A DNA stretch of 64,000 nt. It comes from an uncultured Christensenella sp. (GTDB lineage Bacteria; Bacillota; Clostridia; Christensenellales; Borkfalkiaceae). A model generated the notes under the pieces. The model made no database searches. It was not told where the DNA came from and saw only the letters and a list, made by a program, of their open reading frames with translations. The position numbers and the translations under genes were made by a program. The stretch is taken from assembly GCA_910586345.1 (NCBI GenBank), contig CAJUHC010000002.1, forward strand, positions 1-64,000, written 5' to 3'. Positions 15,991 through 24,506 of the stretch are shown here, one piece after another (positions within the stretch are counted from its first letter, which is position 1; the number at the start of each line of letters is the position of its first letter).

Positions 15991-16659
15991 ATGGCGCAAA
16001 CAATAAAAAGTTTAATTGAAATGATGAAAGGCATTCAAGTTGAAGGCTTTCAGCTTAAAAAATTGAAGAGAGGACTCTATGCCGGATACAATTTAGCTTA
16101 TGGCGTTATAGACGACAAAATCGAAACAGGATTTAAAATTCTTTACCAAAAGGAAAATGACCCTAATGCAAAAAATTCAATTGAACAAACTATAAAAGAC
16201 AATATCGAATATGTCAGAACCATTAACTTAAACTATTCCCCGAAAGGCAGTTCGCTTATAAAATTAATAGATTTGGAAGGCATAGATTATTTGGTCGGGT
16301 ATGAGGTAAACGGCATGTCTATCGAATTTGAAGTTGAACAATGCAGTTTCGATCACGAGGGTATTTTTTACACCCGCGCGGAAGTGAACAAGATGATTAA
16401 AAAAGCAATAAAATTATATGTAAAGAAAGTAAAAATTATTTTGAGCAATAAGCATTTCAAGCTTGAAAGTTATAAACTGCAAGACGAATTTGAATCCATC
16501 AATGTTAGTGAAATTGACTGCGTCCACTATGTAACATTATCGGGAAAAGCGTATGGCAAAGATTGCAATTTTACCGTAAGGGACTTTGAAACCGAAAATA
16601 TCAGAAAACGATTAAAAATCGAACTTAATAAAATGAAAAAGGAGAAGTTTTCAAAATAA
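15991..16659 (+). CDS. Hypothetical protein, AT-rich orphan
   Basis: A 222-residue soluble protein I do not recognise. It is rich in Lys, Ile, Glu and Asn. The pattern LNYSPKGSSLIKLIDLEGIDYLVGYEV, then a lysine-rich helix (about 130-155), suggests an alpha/beta fold without obvious active-site residues. The DNA is clearly more AT-rich than the neighbours. It stands alone between a terminator and a hairpin, which suits a transferred gene. AGGAG lies about 8 nt before the ATG. No signal peptide or membrane segment is visible. Confidence 0.65.
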   Translation: MAQTIKSLIEMMKGIQVEGFQLKKLKRGLYAGYNLAYGVIDDKIETGFKILYQKENDPNAKNSIEQTIKDNIEYVRTINLNYSPKGSSLIKLIDLEGIDYLVGYEVNGMSIEFEVEQCSFDHEGIFYTRAEVNKMIKKAIKLYVKKVKIILSNKHFKLESYKLQDEFESINVSEIDCVHYVTLSGKAYGKDCNFTVRDFETENIRKRLKIELNKMKKEKFSK

Positions 16660-16725
16660 AGGCTGTTCCCTTTATGTCATTGTACAATAAATTTCTTAAC
16701 GTTCCGCATAAAGAAAAGAAAAAGT

Positions 16726-16764
16726 ATAGCGCACTATACTTCGCAAACGAAGATAGTACGCTAT
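16726..16764. terminator. Imperfect hairpin between convergent genes
   Basis: ATAGCGCACTATACTTCG pairs with CGAAGATAGTACGCTAT apart from one mismatch and one bulge, loop CAAA. It is probably a shared terminator for the AT-rich orphan and the Na/Pi transporter. Confidence 0.5.
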
Positions 16765-16823
16765 TTCTCTGTCCACAAGAAAATCTCTATAACGGATATC
16801 CTTAACGCGCGGTTATTATTTTT

Positions 16824-18554
16824 TTACGATTCTGTATATATTGCGCCGTGTCCGTACTCTTTAACGGAGTTCGCTATGTTGTGCATATGGTCGCCTATAC
16901 GCTCCATATTGACGGCAAGCTGTAAGAACAGCGCGCCTGCTTCCGGCGTACACTTTCCTTCCGTCATACGCTTTAAATGCGATTGCTGCATTATGTTGTT
17001 CATACGGTCGGTTTCCTGTTCTTCGCGCTCGACATCGGGAGTATAACTTAAATCGCTTCCCGAGAAAACGCTGTAAACGTATTTGTAAAGATTGGTTATA
17101 TGCATATCCATTTCGCGAATTTCTTCTTTCGCCTCGTCGGTAAAATCGATGTGATTTTCAACTATCTTTTCCGCATACTCGACGATGTTTTCCGCATAGT
17201 CGCCTATTCTTTCAATATCCGAAACAACGCGGTAAAACGAACTTACCTTCTTTTCGTCTATCTCGGAAATTTCCGTCAGCGATAACCGAATAAGGAACGA
17301 AACTATATATTTATTAGTTGCGTTGATATTGTTTTCCGTTTCGGCAAACTGCTTTCTTTTGGACAAATCGCCTTTCAAAAGCATTTCGAGAGACAGTTTG
17401 TAGTTCGCGAAAGCGTCTTCGCCCATACGAATCAACTGTTTGCGCGCCTGTCCTACCGCTATGGCGGGAGTTTTCAAAAGACGTATGTCAAGAGTTTCGG
17501 CGTCGTCGGTTTCCACTCCTTTGTTATCGCGGACAATAATGCAGGCGAGTTTTACGAGATATTTTAAGAAAGGTAAAAGAATCGCCGTCGTCAAAACATT
17601 GAACACCATATGGAAAATCGCTATCTGCCACTGGGTATCTATTCCGCTTAATGCGCGGGCTATGTACTTTCCCGCAAACGCTACCGGCCAGATAAATATC
17701 AGACAGCCCATAACGTTGAACAACAGGTGAACCATAGCGGCGCGTTTTGCGTTTACGTTGGTTCCGACCGAAGAAATGAGCGAAGTGACGCAAGTTCCGA
17801 CGTTGGTGCCGAGAATTATGCACATAGCCATTTCGAGATTAATAAGATTTGCGCTGGCAAGTGAAATTACGATTGCCGTAAGCGCGCCCGACGACTGCAT
17901 AAGCCCCGTTAAAAGCGCGCCGAGACAGAATAAAACCGGTATTTCCCACGTAAGCGCTTTATCGCCGTTGCCGAGCGACGTAAACAACCCCTTTACCGCC
18001 GTTTCCACGTTCGGATTGTCAAGCATACCGTTTACAGCGCTCGACATAACGTTAAGACCTACGAATATAACTCCGACGCCTTCTAAAATTGTGCCTATCT
18101 GCTTTAACTTTTCGTTTTTTCCCGCTATCGTAAAGACGAATCCCACGAACGCGACGAGCGCGAATACCGCAGCAATCGACAACTGCGTACCGCCCACCGA
18201 CGAAAGAGCCATTACGAACGCGGAAATAGTCGTACCTATATTCGCGCCCATAATCACCGAAGCCGCCTGAGTCAGCGTCATAAGACCGACGTTAACGAAA
18301 CCTACTATCATAACGGTGGTAGCCGACGAGCTGTTACAAATTACCGTAATCGCCGCGCCCGTTCCGACTCCTATAAAACGGTTTTTCGTCGCTTTGCCCA
18401 TAAGACGGCGCATAGACTTGCCCGCGGCTTTTTCGATATTGCTACCCAGCATATTCATACCGAGCATAAATACCGCTATGCCTCCGAGGATAAAAAACGC
18501 GCTGTTTATTATCGTCAGAATATCCCCGCCAGTGAGCATAAGTGATTTTATCAT
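16824..18554 (-). CDS. Na+/Pi cotransporter with PhoU-like domain
   Basis: A 576-residue membrane protein. The N-terminal 330 residues contain two inverted Na/Pi-cotransporter II repeats with the QSS-type signatures GAAITVICNSSSATTVMIVGF and GALLTGLMQSSGALTAIVISLA, separated and followed by hydrophobic helices. The C-terminal 190 residues are a soluble PhoU-like helical bundle (DIERIGDYAENIVEYAEK and NMERIGDHMHNIANS), as in YjbB/NptA-type proteins. It should move phosphate with sodium, perhaps as an exporter, under control of the PhoU-like module. GGAG precedes the ATG. It is transcribed alone, divergent from trmL. Confidence 0.92.
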   Translation of the reverse strand: MIKSLMLTGGDILTIINSAFFILGGIAVFMLGMNMLGSNIEKAAGKSMRRLMGKATKNRFIGVGTGAAITVICNSSSATTVMIVGFVNVGLMTLTQAASVIMGANIGTTISAFVMALSSVGGTQLSIAAVFALVAFVGFVFTIAGKNEKLKQIGTILEGVGVIFVGLNVMSSAVNGMLDNPNVETAVKGLFTSLGNGDKALTWEIPVLFCLGALLTGLMQSSGALTAIVISLASANLINLEMAMCIILGTNVGTCVTSLISSVGTNVNAKRAAMVHLLFNVMGCLIFIWPVAFAGKYIARALSGIDTQWQIAIFHMVFNVLTTAILLPFLKYLVKLACIIVRDNKGVETDDAETLDIRLLKTPAIAVGQARKQLIRMGEDAFANYKLSLEMLLKGDLSKRKQFAETENNINATNKYIVSFLIRLSLTEISEIDEKKVSSFYRVVSDIERIGDYAENIVEYAEKIVENHIDFTDEAKEEIREMDMHITNLYKYVYSVFSGSDLSYTPDVEREEQETDRMNNIMQQSHLKRMTEGKCTPEAGALFLQLAVNMERIGDHMHNIANSVKEYGHGAIYTES

Positions 18555-18658
18555 AAGTTATATTCTCCGAAACGTTTAAAGTATAGTTCCTGAATAAATT
18601 TTATCAGTTTTTTTTTACGCTGTCAAATAAAATACAAAAAAACCGCCACTCGTTTCGA

Positions 18659-18687
18659 TTGCATATTTTTTTCGTTTATTTTAAAAT
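18659..18687 (+). promoter_or_regulatory. Promoter of trmL, leaderless layout
   Basis: TTGCAT (18659-18664), 17-nt spacer, TAAAAT (18682-18687). The trmL ATG begins 6 nt after the -10 box, so the start site should fall on or next to the start codon. Confidence 0.75.
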
Positions 18688-18693
18688 ATTAAT

Positions 18694-19185
18694 ATGTTTA
18701 ATATAGTTTTGGTTGAACCGGAAATTCCCCAGAATACCGGAAATATAGTACGGACCTGCCGCGCAACAGGCTGTAAACTACACCTCGTCCGTCCGCTCGG
18801 TTTCGAAGTTACCGACAGATATTTAAAACGGGCGGGACTCGATTATTGGGACGAAGTGGAAATTTTTTATTACGACGGCTTTCGCGAGCTTGAAGAAAAA
18901 TTTCCGGACGCGCGTTTTTGGTTTTTCACGACCAAAGGACTTAAAAAGCACTCGGATGCGAAATTCTCCGAAAACGATTTTATGGTTTTCGGCAAGGAAA
19001 CGAAAGGACTGCCGGAGAAACTTTTAAAAACGCATAAAGAACAATGTCTTAGAATACCTATGTTGGGGGAAACGAGAAGCCTCAACCTTTCCAACTCGGT
19101 TGCCGTCGCGGTCTACGAAGGTTTAAGACAAATCGGCTTCGAAGGTTTCAGAACGGAAGGCAGACTGCATAATTCCGAGTGGTGA
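18694..19185 (+). CDS. trmL: tRNA (cytidine/uridine(34)-2'-O)-methyltransferase TrmL
   Basis: A 163-residue SPOUT methyltransferase, the normal length for TrmL. It has all three knot motifs: PEIPQNTGNIVRTC near the N-terminus, FGKETKGLP in the middle and MLGETRSLNLSNSVAVAVYE at the C-terminal knot that binds S-adenosylmethionine. It methylates the ribose of the wobble base of tRNA-Leu species. The family N-terminus begins exactly at this ATG, so the start is secure. No Shine-Dalgarno sequence is present and the -10 box is 6 nt upstream. It is followed by rdgB with its own promoter. Confidence 0.95.
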   Translation: MFNIVLVEPEIPQNTGNIVRTCRATGCKLHLVRPLGFEVTDRYLKRAGLDYWDEVEIFYYDGFRELEEKFPDARFWFFTTKGLKKHSDAKFSENDFMVFGKETKGLPEKLLKTHKEQCLRIPMLGETRSLNLSNSVAVAVYEGLRQIGFEGFRTEGRLHNSEW

Positions 19186-19189
19186 TTAC

Positions 19190-19218
19190 TTTACATTTTT
19201 TATTATATAATGTATAAT
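19190..19218 (+). promoter_or_regulatory. Promoter of rdgB-yfcE, leaderless layout
   Basis: TTTACA (19190-19195), 17-nt spacer, TATAAT (19213-19218). The rdgB ATG at 19225 is 6 nt after the -10 box. The -10 box overlaps the alternative ATG at 19210, which rules that start out for this transcript. Confidence 0.78.
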
Positions 19219-19224
19219 ACTTAT

Positions 19225-19794
19225 ATGGAACTTACTAAAATTGCCGTTGCAAGCGGAAACGCAAACAAAATACGCGAAATCAAACAGATTTTCAAAGGCG
19301 CGGAAATAGTTTCAATGCAAGAGCTCGGCTTTGAAGGCGATATTCCCGAAACAGGAAAAACTTTTAAGGAAAACGCTAAAATCAAGGCGAAGTTCATTGC
19401 GGAAAAATTCGGCATACCCGCACTCGGAGACGACTCCGGATTGTGCGTAGACGCGCTGAAAGGCGGTCCCGGAATTTATTCGGCGAGGTTTTCGGGCGAA
19501 GGCGACGCAGGGAACAGAAAACTGCTTTTGAAACGTTTAGAAGGTATAACCGACCGTAAAGCGCATTTCGAAAGCGCGGTATGTCTTTGTTTTCCGGACG
19601 GCAAGACCTATTTCGGTTTCGGCGCTACCGAAGGCACTATTTTACAGGAGGAAATCGGAAACAACGGTTTCGGATACGACTGCCTGTTCTTCTCGAAAGA
19701 CCTCGACAAAAGTTTCGGTCTTGCAAGCGCGAAAGAAAAAAATTCGGTTTCGCACCGCTATCGCGCACTGTGCGATTTGAGGAGTAAAATTTGA
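19225..19794 (+). CDS. rdgB: XTP/dITP diphosphatase (RdgB/HAM1)
   Basis: A 189-residue non-canonical purine NTP pyrophosphatase that removes ITP, dITP and XTP from the nucleotide pool. Motifs are SGNANKIREIKQI at the N-terminus, GDDSGLCVDALKGGPGIYSARFSGEG (metal- and substrate-binding), and SHRYRAL near the C-terminus. The start at 19225 gives the normal family N-terminus (MELTKIAVASGN). No ribosome-binding site is seen there, consistent with a leaderless mRNA. The stop TGA overlaps the TTG start of the phosphodiesterase gene; this rdgB-yfcE pairing is common in Firmicutes. Confidence 0.95.
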   Translation: MELTKIAVASGNANKIREIKQIFKGAEIVSMQELGFEGDIPETGKTFKENAKIKAKFIAEKFGIPALGDDSGLCVDALKGGPGIYSARFSGEGDAGNRKLLLKRLEGITDRKAHFESAVCLCFPDGKTYFGFGATEGTILQEEIGNNGFGYDCLFFSKDLDKSFGLASAKEKNSVSHRYRALCDLRSKI

Positions 19795-20261
19795 AAACCA
19801 TAGTCGTTTTATCCGACACACACGGATATAAACGAGGTATAGAAGAACTTGACGCAATCTTTAAAGAAAGCGACTTGATAATTCACCTCGGAGACACTTC
19901 CGCCGACGGAAATTTCATCGCCTCCAAATATCCGGAGAAAACTCACGTAATCAACGGAAACTGCGACTTGCCCAAGCTCGGAGCCGACGAAGAAATCATA
20001 CAGGCCGAAGACGTAAAAATTCTCGCCTGCCACGGGCACCGCTACTCCGTTAAAACAACACTCGCACGTTTAGCGGAAAGAGCAAAAGAACTCGGCTGTA
20101 AACTTGCGCTGTACGGACATACGCATATTCCGCGCGAAGACGAAATCGACGGCGTTATGATTGTAAACCCCGGCTCGGCTACGAGATACGGTGCGAGAAG
20201 CTATCTTTATATTGTCATTAACGGCGAAAAAATAATTACCAAAAGCGTAACGACAGGATAA
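19791..20261 (+). CDS. YfcE/MJ0936-family metallophosphoesterase
   Basis: A 156-residue calcineurin-like phosphodiesterase. Metal-binding motifs appear in order: SDTHG (D and H), HLGDTSADG, NGNCD, CHGHRY, YGHTHIP and NPGSATR. Homologues hydrolyse small phosphodiesters in vitro with Mn2+; the physiological substrate is unknown. Translation starts at TTG 19791, 7 nt after GAGGAG, and the start overlaps the rdgB stop, suggesting translational coupling. It is followed within 5 nt by a membrane-protein gene. Confidence 0.92.
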   Translation: MKTIVVLSDTHGYKRGIEELDAIFKESDLIIHLGDTSADGNFIASKYPEKTHVINGNCDLPKLGADEEIIQAEDVKILACHGHRYSVKTTLARLAERAKELGCKLALYGHTHIPREDEIDGVMIVNPGSATRYGARSYLYIVINGEKIITKSVTTG

Positions 20262-20265
20262 AATT

Positions 20266-21234
20266 ATGAAATTCAAACATACATTTCACGTATTCGTCGA
20301 CAATTTTACGGTCACGTATAAACAGCTTTTATACAGATTGATTATTGCGCTGATAAGTATAGGGCTTACAGCCGCTATACTCACTCCGTTCATTAACGAA
20401 CTTACGGGTTCGGTGGATTTCATTAATCTGACCGAAGGCGTAAAGTCTTTTTTGAAAAACCTTGTCGAGGGAAATTCCATAGACGTCGGTAAGGCTACCG
20501 AACAGATTAAAACCGCTTTTACGGCTTTGATGAATCTTATCGCCGACAACAGGGCTAACATCGCTTGGGGCGTCGTCGGAGTAGTTTTAATCAAACTCGT
20601 GGACAAATTTTTCGCGGGGCTCGGCAACTATGCAACCGCGTCGATTATAAACGATAAAATGGCTCTGCACGCCAATTCGCCGTTTTTGGTGACGCTCGTC
20701 CGTAACTTGAAAGAGGCTTCGCTCTACAATCTTATTTACGTTCCTCTTTCTTTCGCTTACGACGCAGCCTGCTGTATTATCGGCTATCTGATTATTTTCA
20801 AACTGTTCGCGCTCATTCCGTTTTTATATCTGCCGATAAAAATATTCCTGTTCGTAACGGCAATCGTCGTAGCTATTTCGGTGAAAATGACTTTTACGAC
20901 CGACTGGCTTCCCGCCCTTATCCGCGGTAAAGCGGGACAGAAAAAAGCGTTCGTTTATACGTTCGACAGAAGACGGAAAAGAACTTTAAACGTGCTTTCC
21001 AATTTTATCGTACTCGTTCTTATCATATTCGCGCTAAACGTCGGAGCAATAATATTCACGTTCGGCGTTGCGGAACTGATTACCATTCCTTCGAGTTACG
21101 TAATACTTTTAAGTTTCGAATTCGTCAACTACTACGACCGTGAAGAACTTAAATATTTCATCGATAAAAAAACCATTATAAAACCGGAGAAAGAACATAC
21201 GCTTACACGCGAAGAGTTTTTCAAAGGGGAATAA
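20266..21234 (+). CDS. Conserved membrane protein, unknown function
   Basis: A 322-residue protein. Hydrophobic segments lie near 25-45, 98-115, 170-190, 193-215 and 245-285. A soluble stretch at about 50-95 precedes the second segment. A motif FVYTFDRRRKRTLNVLSNF sits between the middle and C-terminal helices. The C-terminus is charged (KPEKEHTLTREEFFKGE). I do not recognise the family. It follows the phosphodiesterase by 4 nt and so belongs to the rdgB operon. A terminator follows at 21246-21281. Confidence 0.75.
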   Translation: MKFKHTFHVFVDNFTVTYKQLLYRLIIALISIGLTAAILTPFINELTGSVDFINLTEGVKSFLKNLVEGNSIDVGKATEQIKTAFTALMNLIADNRANIAWGVVGVVLIKLVDKFFAGLGNYATASIINDKMALHANSPFLVTLVRNLKEASLYNLIYVPLSFAYDAACCIIGYLIIFKLFALIPFLYLPIKIFLFVTAIVVAISVKMTFTTDWLPALIRGKAGQKKAFVYTFDRRRKRTLNVLSNFIVLVLIIFALNVGAIIFTFGVAELITIPSSYVILLSFEFVNYYDREELKYFIDKKTIIKPEKEHTLTREEFFKGE

Positions 21235-21245
21235 AATCATATTCG

Positions 21246-21281
21246 AAAACGCGCGTTTTGCTTCGGCAATGCGCGTTTTTT
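21246..21281 (+). terminator. Intrinsic terminator of the rdgB operon
   Basis: AAAACGCGC/GCGCGTTTT (21246-21254 with 21271-21279) with an inner TTGC/GCAA extension and a T run. Confidence 0.88.
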
Positions 21282-21343
21282 ATTATTTACGGGCAGAAAC
21301 AGATAAAAAACACGGAAATTTGAAAATTTTTTACTTTTCGCAC

Positions 21344-21372
21344 TTTACAATGAATAGATTATTTTATATAAT
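21344..21372 (+). promoter_or_regulatory. Promoter of the phosphoglucomutase gene
   Basis: TTTACA (21344-21349), 17-nt spacer, TATAAT (21367-21372). The leader of about 24 nt carries CGGAG before the ATG. Confidence 0.85.
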
Positions 21373-21403
21373 AATGTCAGAAGTTTAAATTCGGAGTATA
21401 ATA

Positions 21404-23128
21404 ATGAATTATTTAAATATATATGAAAATTGGCTTAACGACGAACGTTTGAACGCCGAAGGCAGAAACGAACTCGAAAGCATAAAAAACGATAAAGAAG
21501 AAATCGAATACCGTTTCGGAGCGGAGCTCGAATTCGGTACCGCGGGTATGCGCGGAATTATCGGTTACGGCACTAATATGATGAATATTTACACCGTTAA
21601 ACGCGCTACGCAAGGTTTAGCCGAGTTCATTAAAACGCTCGGCGCGGAGGCTATGTCGCGCGGGGTCGTAATCTCTTACGACACGAGGCTCAAAAGCGAC
21701 GAATTCGCGAAAGCCGCCGCGGAAGTGCTCGCCGCAAACGATATAAGGGCGCGCGTCTTTTCGGACGTTCATCCCGTTCCTATGCTCTCTTACGCCGTCA
21801 GAAAACTTAACGCCGCCGCGGGAATTATGATAACCGCTTCTCACAACCCCAAACAGTATAACGGTTACAAAGTTTACGGAGCGGACGGCGCTCAGATGAG
21901 TCCGGAGGACACTGCCGTCGTGGTTGATTTCATTAAGAAATCGGAAGATTATTTCGGTATTCCCGCTCCTACCCCCGAACAGATTAAAAAATTTATTAAG
22001 CCCGTTCCCGAAAAAACGGACGCAAAATATTATAAAGAATTAAAAAAACTTACTCTTTCAAAAAAAGCCGTTAAGACCTGCGGGAAAGATTTAAAACTCG
22101 TGTATACTCCCGTTCACGGTTCGGGCTATATCCCCGTCACAGCCATTCTGAAAAAGATAGGAATCAACGCTACCGTCGTTAAACCGCAGACGGAAAAAGA
22201 CCCCTATTTCTCCACTGTCGAAGTTCCCAACCCCGAGTACAAAGAAACGCTTTCTATGGGCATCGCGCTCGCGCAGAAAATCGGTGCGACGGTCGTGTTC
22301 GGCACAGACCCCGACAGCGACAGACTCGGCGTTGCGGTTAAAAACAATTCAGGAGAATTCGAAGCGCTTTCCGGAAATCAGGTCGGAATTCTGTTATTGG
22401 ACTACATTCTTACCAGACTTAAAGAGGAAGGCAAACTGCCCGCAAACTCGGCCGTCGTAAAATCTTTCGTGACTACCGGTATGGCGAAAGCAATTTGCAG
22501 ACAGTTCGGCGTAGAACTTTTCGAAGTTCCCGTAGGCTTTAAATTCATAGGCGAGAAAATCAAGCTTTGGGAAAAGGACCGCTCCTATACTTTCGTATTC
22601 GGTTTCGAAGAGAGCTGCGGTTATCTGCGCGGTACGCACGCGAGAGATAAGGACGCGGTAGTCGCTTCGATGCTTTGCGCGGAAATGGTTTGTTATTATT
22701 CCGCGGCAAACAAAACCGTATATCAGCGTCTTATGGAAATTTACGATACTTACGGTTACGTTTTAGACTGTAACATTTCCATACCGTTCAAAGGTCTTAA
22801 CGCTATGAAAGATATGAACGCGGTCGTGGACTCTCTCAAAACGAATCCCGTTTCTAAGTTCGACATTTACGACGTTGCCGTTATACGCGATTATTCCAAA
22901 AACATTAAAACCGACCTTGCTACGGGCGCCGTTTCAGAGATAGGTTCTCCTCTTACAAACTGCGTTTATTACGAACTCGAAAACGGAAGTTTTATATGCG
23001 TAAGACCTTCCGGCACGGAACCCAAACTCAAAATATATTTCTCCGTAAAGGCGCACCATAAAGCCGACGCGGAAACCGCGCTCGAAAAAATGAAAGCGGC
23101 TGTCAACGAGATAGTAAAAGTCAAATAA
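21404..23128 (+). CDS. Phosphoglucomutase/phosphomannomutase (alpha-D-phosphohexomutase)
   Basis: A 574-residue, four-domain phosphosugar mutase, close in length and order to PgcA-type enzymes. The phosphoserine loop is TASHNPKQYNGYKVYG (serine near 145). The metal-binding loop is DPDSDRLG near residue 302, the sugar-binding loop is FGFEESCGYLRG, and the phosphate-binding loop is RPSGTEPKLKIYF near the C-terminus. It should interconvert glucose-1-phosphate and glucose-6-phosphate (or mannose phosphates), feeding glycan and envelope synthesis. It is transcribed alone, with its own promoter and a strong terminator. Confidence 0.95.
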   Translation: MNYLNIYENWLNDERLNAEGRNELESIKNDKEEIEYRFGAELEFGTAGMRGIIGYGTNMMNIYTVKRATQGLAEFIKTLGAEAMSRGVVISYDTRLKSDEFAKAAAEVLAANDIRARVFSDVHPVPMLSYAVRKLNAAAGIMITASHNPKQYNGYKVYGADGAQMSPEDTAVVVDFIKKSEDYFGIPAPTPEQIKKFIKPVPEKTDAKYYKELKKLTLSKKAVKTCGKDLKLVYTPVHGSGYIPVTAILKKIGINATVVKPQTEKDPYFSTVEVPNPEYKETLSMGIALAQKIGATVVFGTDPDSDRLGVAVKNNSGEFEALSGNQVGILLLDYILTRLKEEGKLPANSAVVKSFVTTGMAKAICRQFGVELFEVPVGFKFIGEKIKLWEKDRSYTFVFGFEESCGYLRGTHARDKDAVVASMLCAEMVCYYSAANKTVYQRLMEIYDTYGYVLDCNISIPFKGLNAMKDMNAVVDSLKTNPVSKFDIYDVAVIRDYSKNIKTDLATGAVSEIGSPLTNCVYYELENGSFICVRPSGTEPKLKIYFSVKAHHKADAETALEKMKAAVNEIVKVK

Positions 23129-23135
23129 ATTATTA

Positions 23136-23166
23136 ACTCCTCCGAAAAAAATCGGAGGAGTTTTTT
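23136..23166 (+). terminator. Intrinsic terminator
   Basis: ACTCCTCCGA/TCGGAGGAGT (23136-23145 with 23152-23161), loop AAAAAA, T run. Confidence 0.93.
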
Positions 23167-23241
23167 AAATAATTATAATCGTAAGAACAATCAGAACCGA
23201 AACTTTGATTGAGAGATTTATCACGCGTTTTACGTAATAAA

Positions 23242-23427
23242 TCATATAACCCTGCGAAAGGTTTGCCTTTCTTTTTTATTAAGACCTTTCAGTCCGCAAA
23301 GGTCGTTCAATAATTTTTCGCTCTCGTTCAACGGTATTGTCTCTCCCCTCTGTACAAGAAAAGTTTCGCCTTCGTGTCTGCTCCTTATAATGTTTTTCTG
23401 TCTTTCTATATAAGCCGTAAACGTCAT
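23242..23427 (-). CDS. Small basic protein, unknown function
   Basis: A 61-residue protein starting MTFTAYIERQKNIIRSRHEGETFLV. The ATG at 23427 is chosen because AAAGGAGG lies 7 nt upstream; the frame extends further but is unlikely to be used. The protein is mostly helical with many Arg, Lys and Glu residues and no cysteines or membrane segment. It is transcribed divergently from the WYL regulator and could be its target. Family not recognised. Confidence 0.6.
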   Translation of the reverse strand: MTFTAYIERQKNIIRSRHEGETFLVQRGETIPLNESEKLLNDLCGLKGLNKKERQTFRRVI

Positions 23428-23472
23428 TTTACGTCCTCCTTTATTCTGCAATCATAATTATAATCTTAATAC

Positions 23473-23501
23473 TTGACAGTAGTTGTCATATATGATAAAA
23501 T
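23473..23501 (+). promoter_or_regulatory. Promoter of the WYL regulator with overlapping dyad
   Basis: TTGACA (23473-23478), 17-nt spacer, TAAAAT (23496-23501). An inverted repeat TGACA-GTAGT-TGTCA (23474-23488) overlaps the -35 box, which suits autorepression by the regulator encoded downstream. Confidence 0.7.
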
Positions 23502-23575
23502 TTTTTAAATTAATTTTAACGGTTTATATTATTACCGTAAAATCTTAATTATGACACATAAAAGCGAGGTTATAT

Positions 23576-24496
23576 ATGAAATATCAGACAATGATAAATA
23601 TTCTTATGCTGCTATTGTCCAAACGTAAACTTACAGCGCGAGAAATTGCAAGGCGTTACGATATTTCAACGCGAAGCGTATACAGATATGTTGATGAACT
23701 CAACGTGTGCGGAGTGCCTGTCGACGTCGCGCGCGGAAGATACGGAGGAATTACGATTCCGGATACTTTCCGTCTGCCTACAGGTTATTTTACGCGCGAA
23801 GAATACGCTTCGGCAATCAACGCATTGAGCGCGATGGCGTCGCAGGTGTCCGACGGCAGTGTGATTTCCGCGCTTGAAAAACTGCAAAGACAACAAAAAA
23901 ACGAAAAGCGCGAGCTTTCCGTTTGCGGTAATTTTATCGTGGACGGCGGAACCTGGGGCGGAAGTAAAAAGTTTTCTGAAAAGATGCGCGTATGCGAAAC
24001 CGCCGTGAACGAGAAAAAAAGTATTTCGATAGATTATATTTCGCGCGGGGGAGAACATTCGAAACGCGTTATCGAACCGCACGTACTGATATACAAACAA
24101 AACGTCTGGTACGTTTACGCGTTCTGTCACACTAAACAGACTTTCAGAACGTTTAAAATAGGCAGAATAAAGAGCGCGGCTTTTACGGGAGAAAATTTTA
24201 AAAGGCGCGAATTTACGCGCGACGATATCGATTTAAACTTCTACTATTCAGCCGAAAATCTTACGGACGTCACGCTCGAAATAAATAAAAACTCGCTTGC
24301 GGAAGCCGAAGAGTGGCTCGGAATAGATAATATCGAACCGAGCGGACAGGCGTTTGTCGCGCGGCTGACTCTGCCCGACGACGACGGGCTTGTAAATAAA
24401 ATTTTAAGCTACGGCGGCGCGGTAAAAGTTTTAGAGCCTCGGGAACTCAAAGAAAAAGTAATTGCCGCCGCAAAGAAAATTGCGGACGGCAACTGA
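23576..24496 (+). CDS. YafY-type HTH/WYL-domain transcriptional regulator
   Basis: A 306-residue regulator. The N-terminal HTH_11 winged helix (about 5-60) has LTAREIARRYDISTRSVYRYVDEL. The WYL domain (about 135-215) carries KSISIDYISRGGEHSKRVIEPHVLIYKQNVWYVYAFCH, the sensor fold that binds small ligands or nucleic acids. A C-terminal WCX extension completes the usual architecture. AGCGAGG precedes the ATG. The gene diverges from the 61-residue ORF across an intergenic region with a dyad, so local control is likely. WYL regulators often respond to DNA damage or metabolites; no target is proven. Confidence 0.9.
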   Translation: MKYQTMINILMLLLSKRKLTAREIARRYDISTRSVYRYVDELNVCGVPVDVARGRYGGITIPDTFRLPTGYFTREEYASAINALSAMASQVSDGSVISALEKLQRQQKNEKRELSVCGNFIVDGGTWGGSKKFSEKMRVCETAVNEKKSISIDYISRGGEHSKRVIEPHVLIYKQNVWYVYAFCHTKQTFRTFKIGRIKSAAFTGENFKRREFTRDDIDLNFYYSAENLTDVTLEINKNSLAEAEEWLGIDNIEPSGQAFVARLTLPDDDGLVNKILSYGGAVKVLEPRELKEKVIAAAKKIADGN

Positions 24497-24506
24497 GTGT
24501 TTTATT

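Noticed and set aside
19210..19224. RdgB start at the ATG at 19210
   Set aside because: It lies before and within the -10 box of the promoter; conserved sequence starts at the ATG at 19225.
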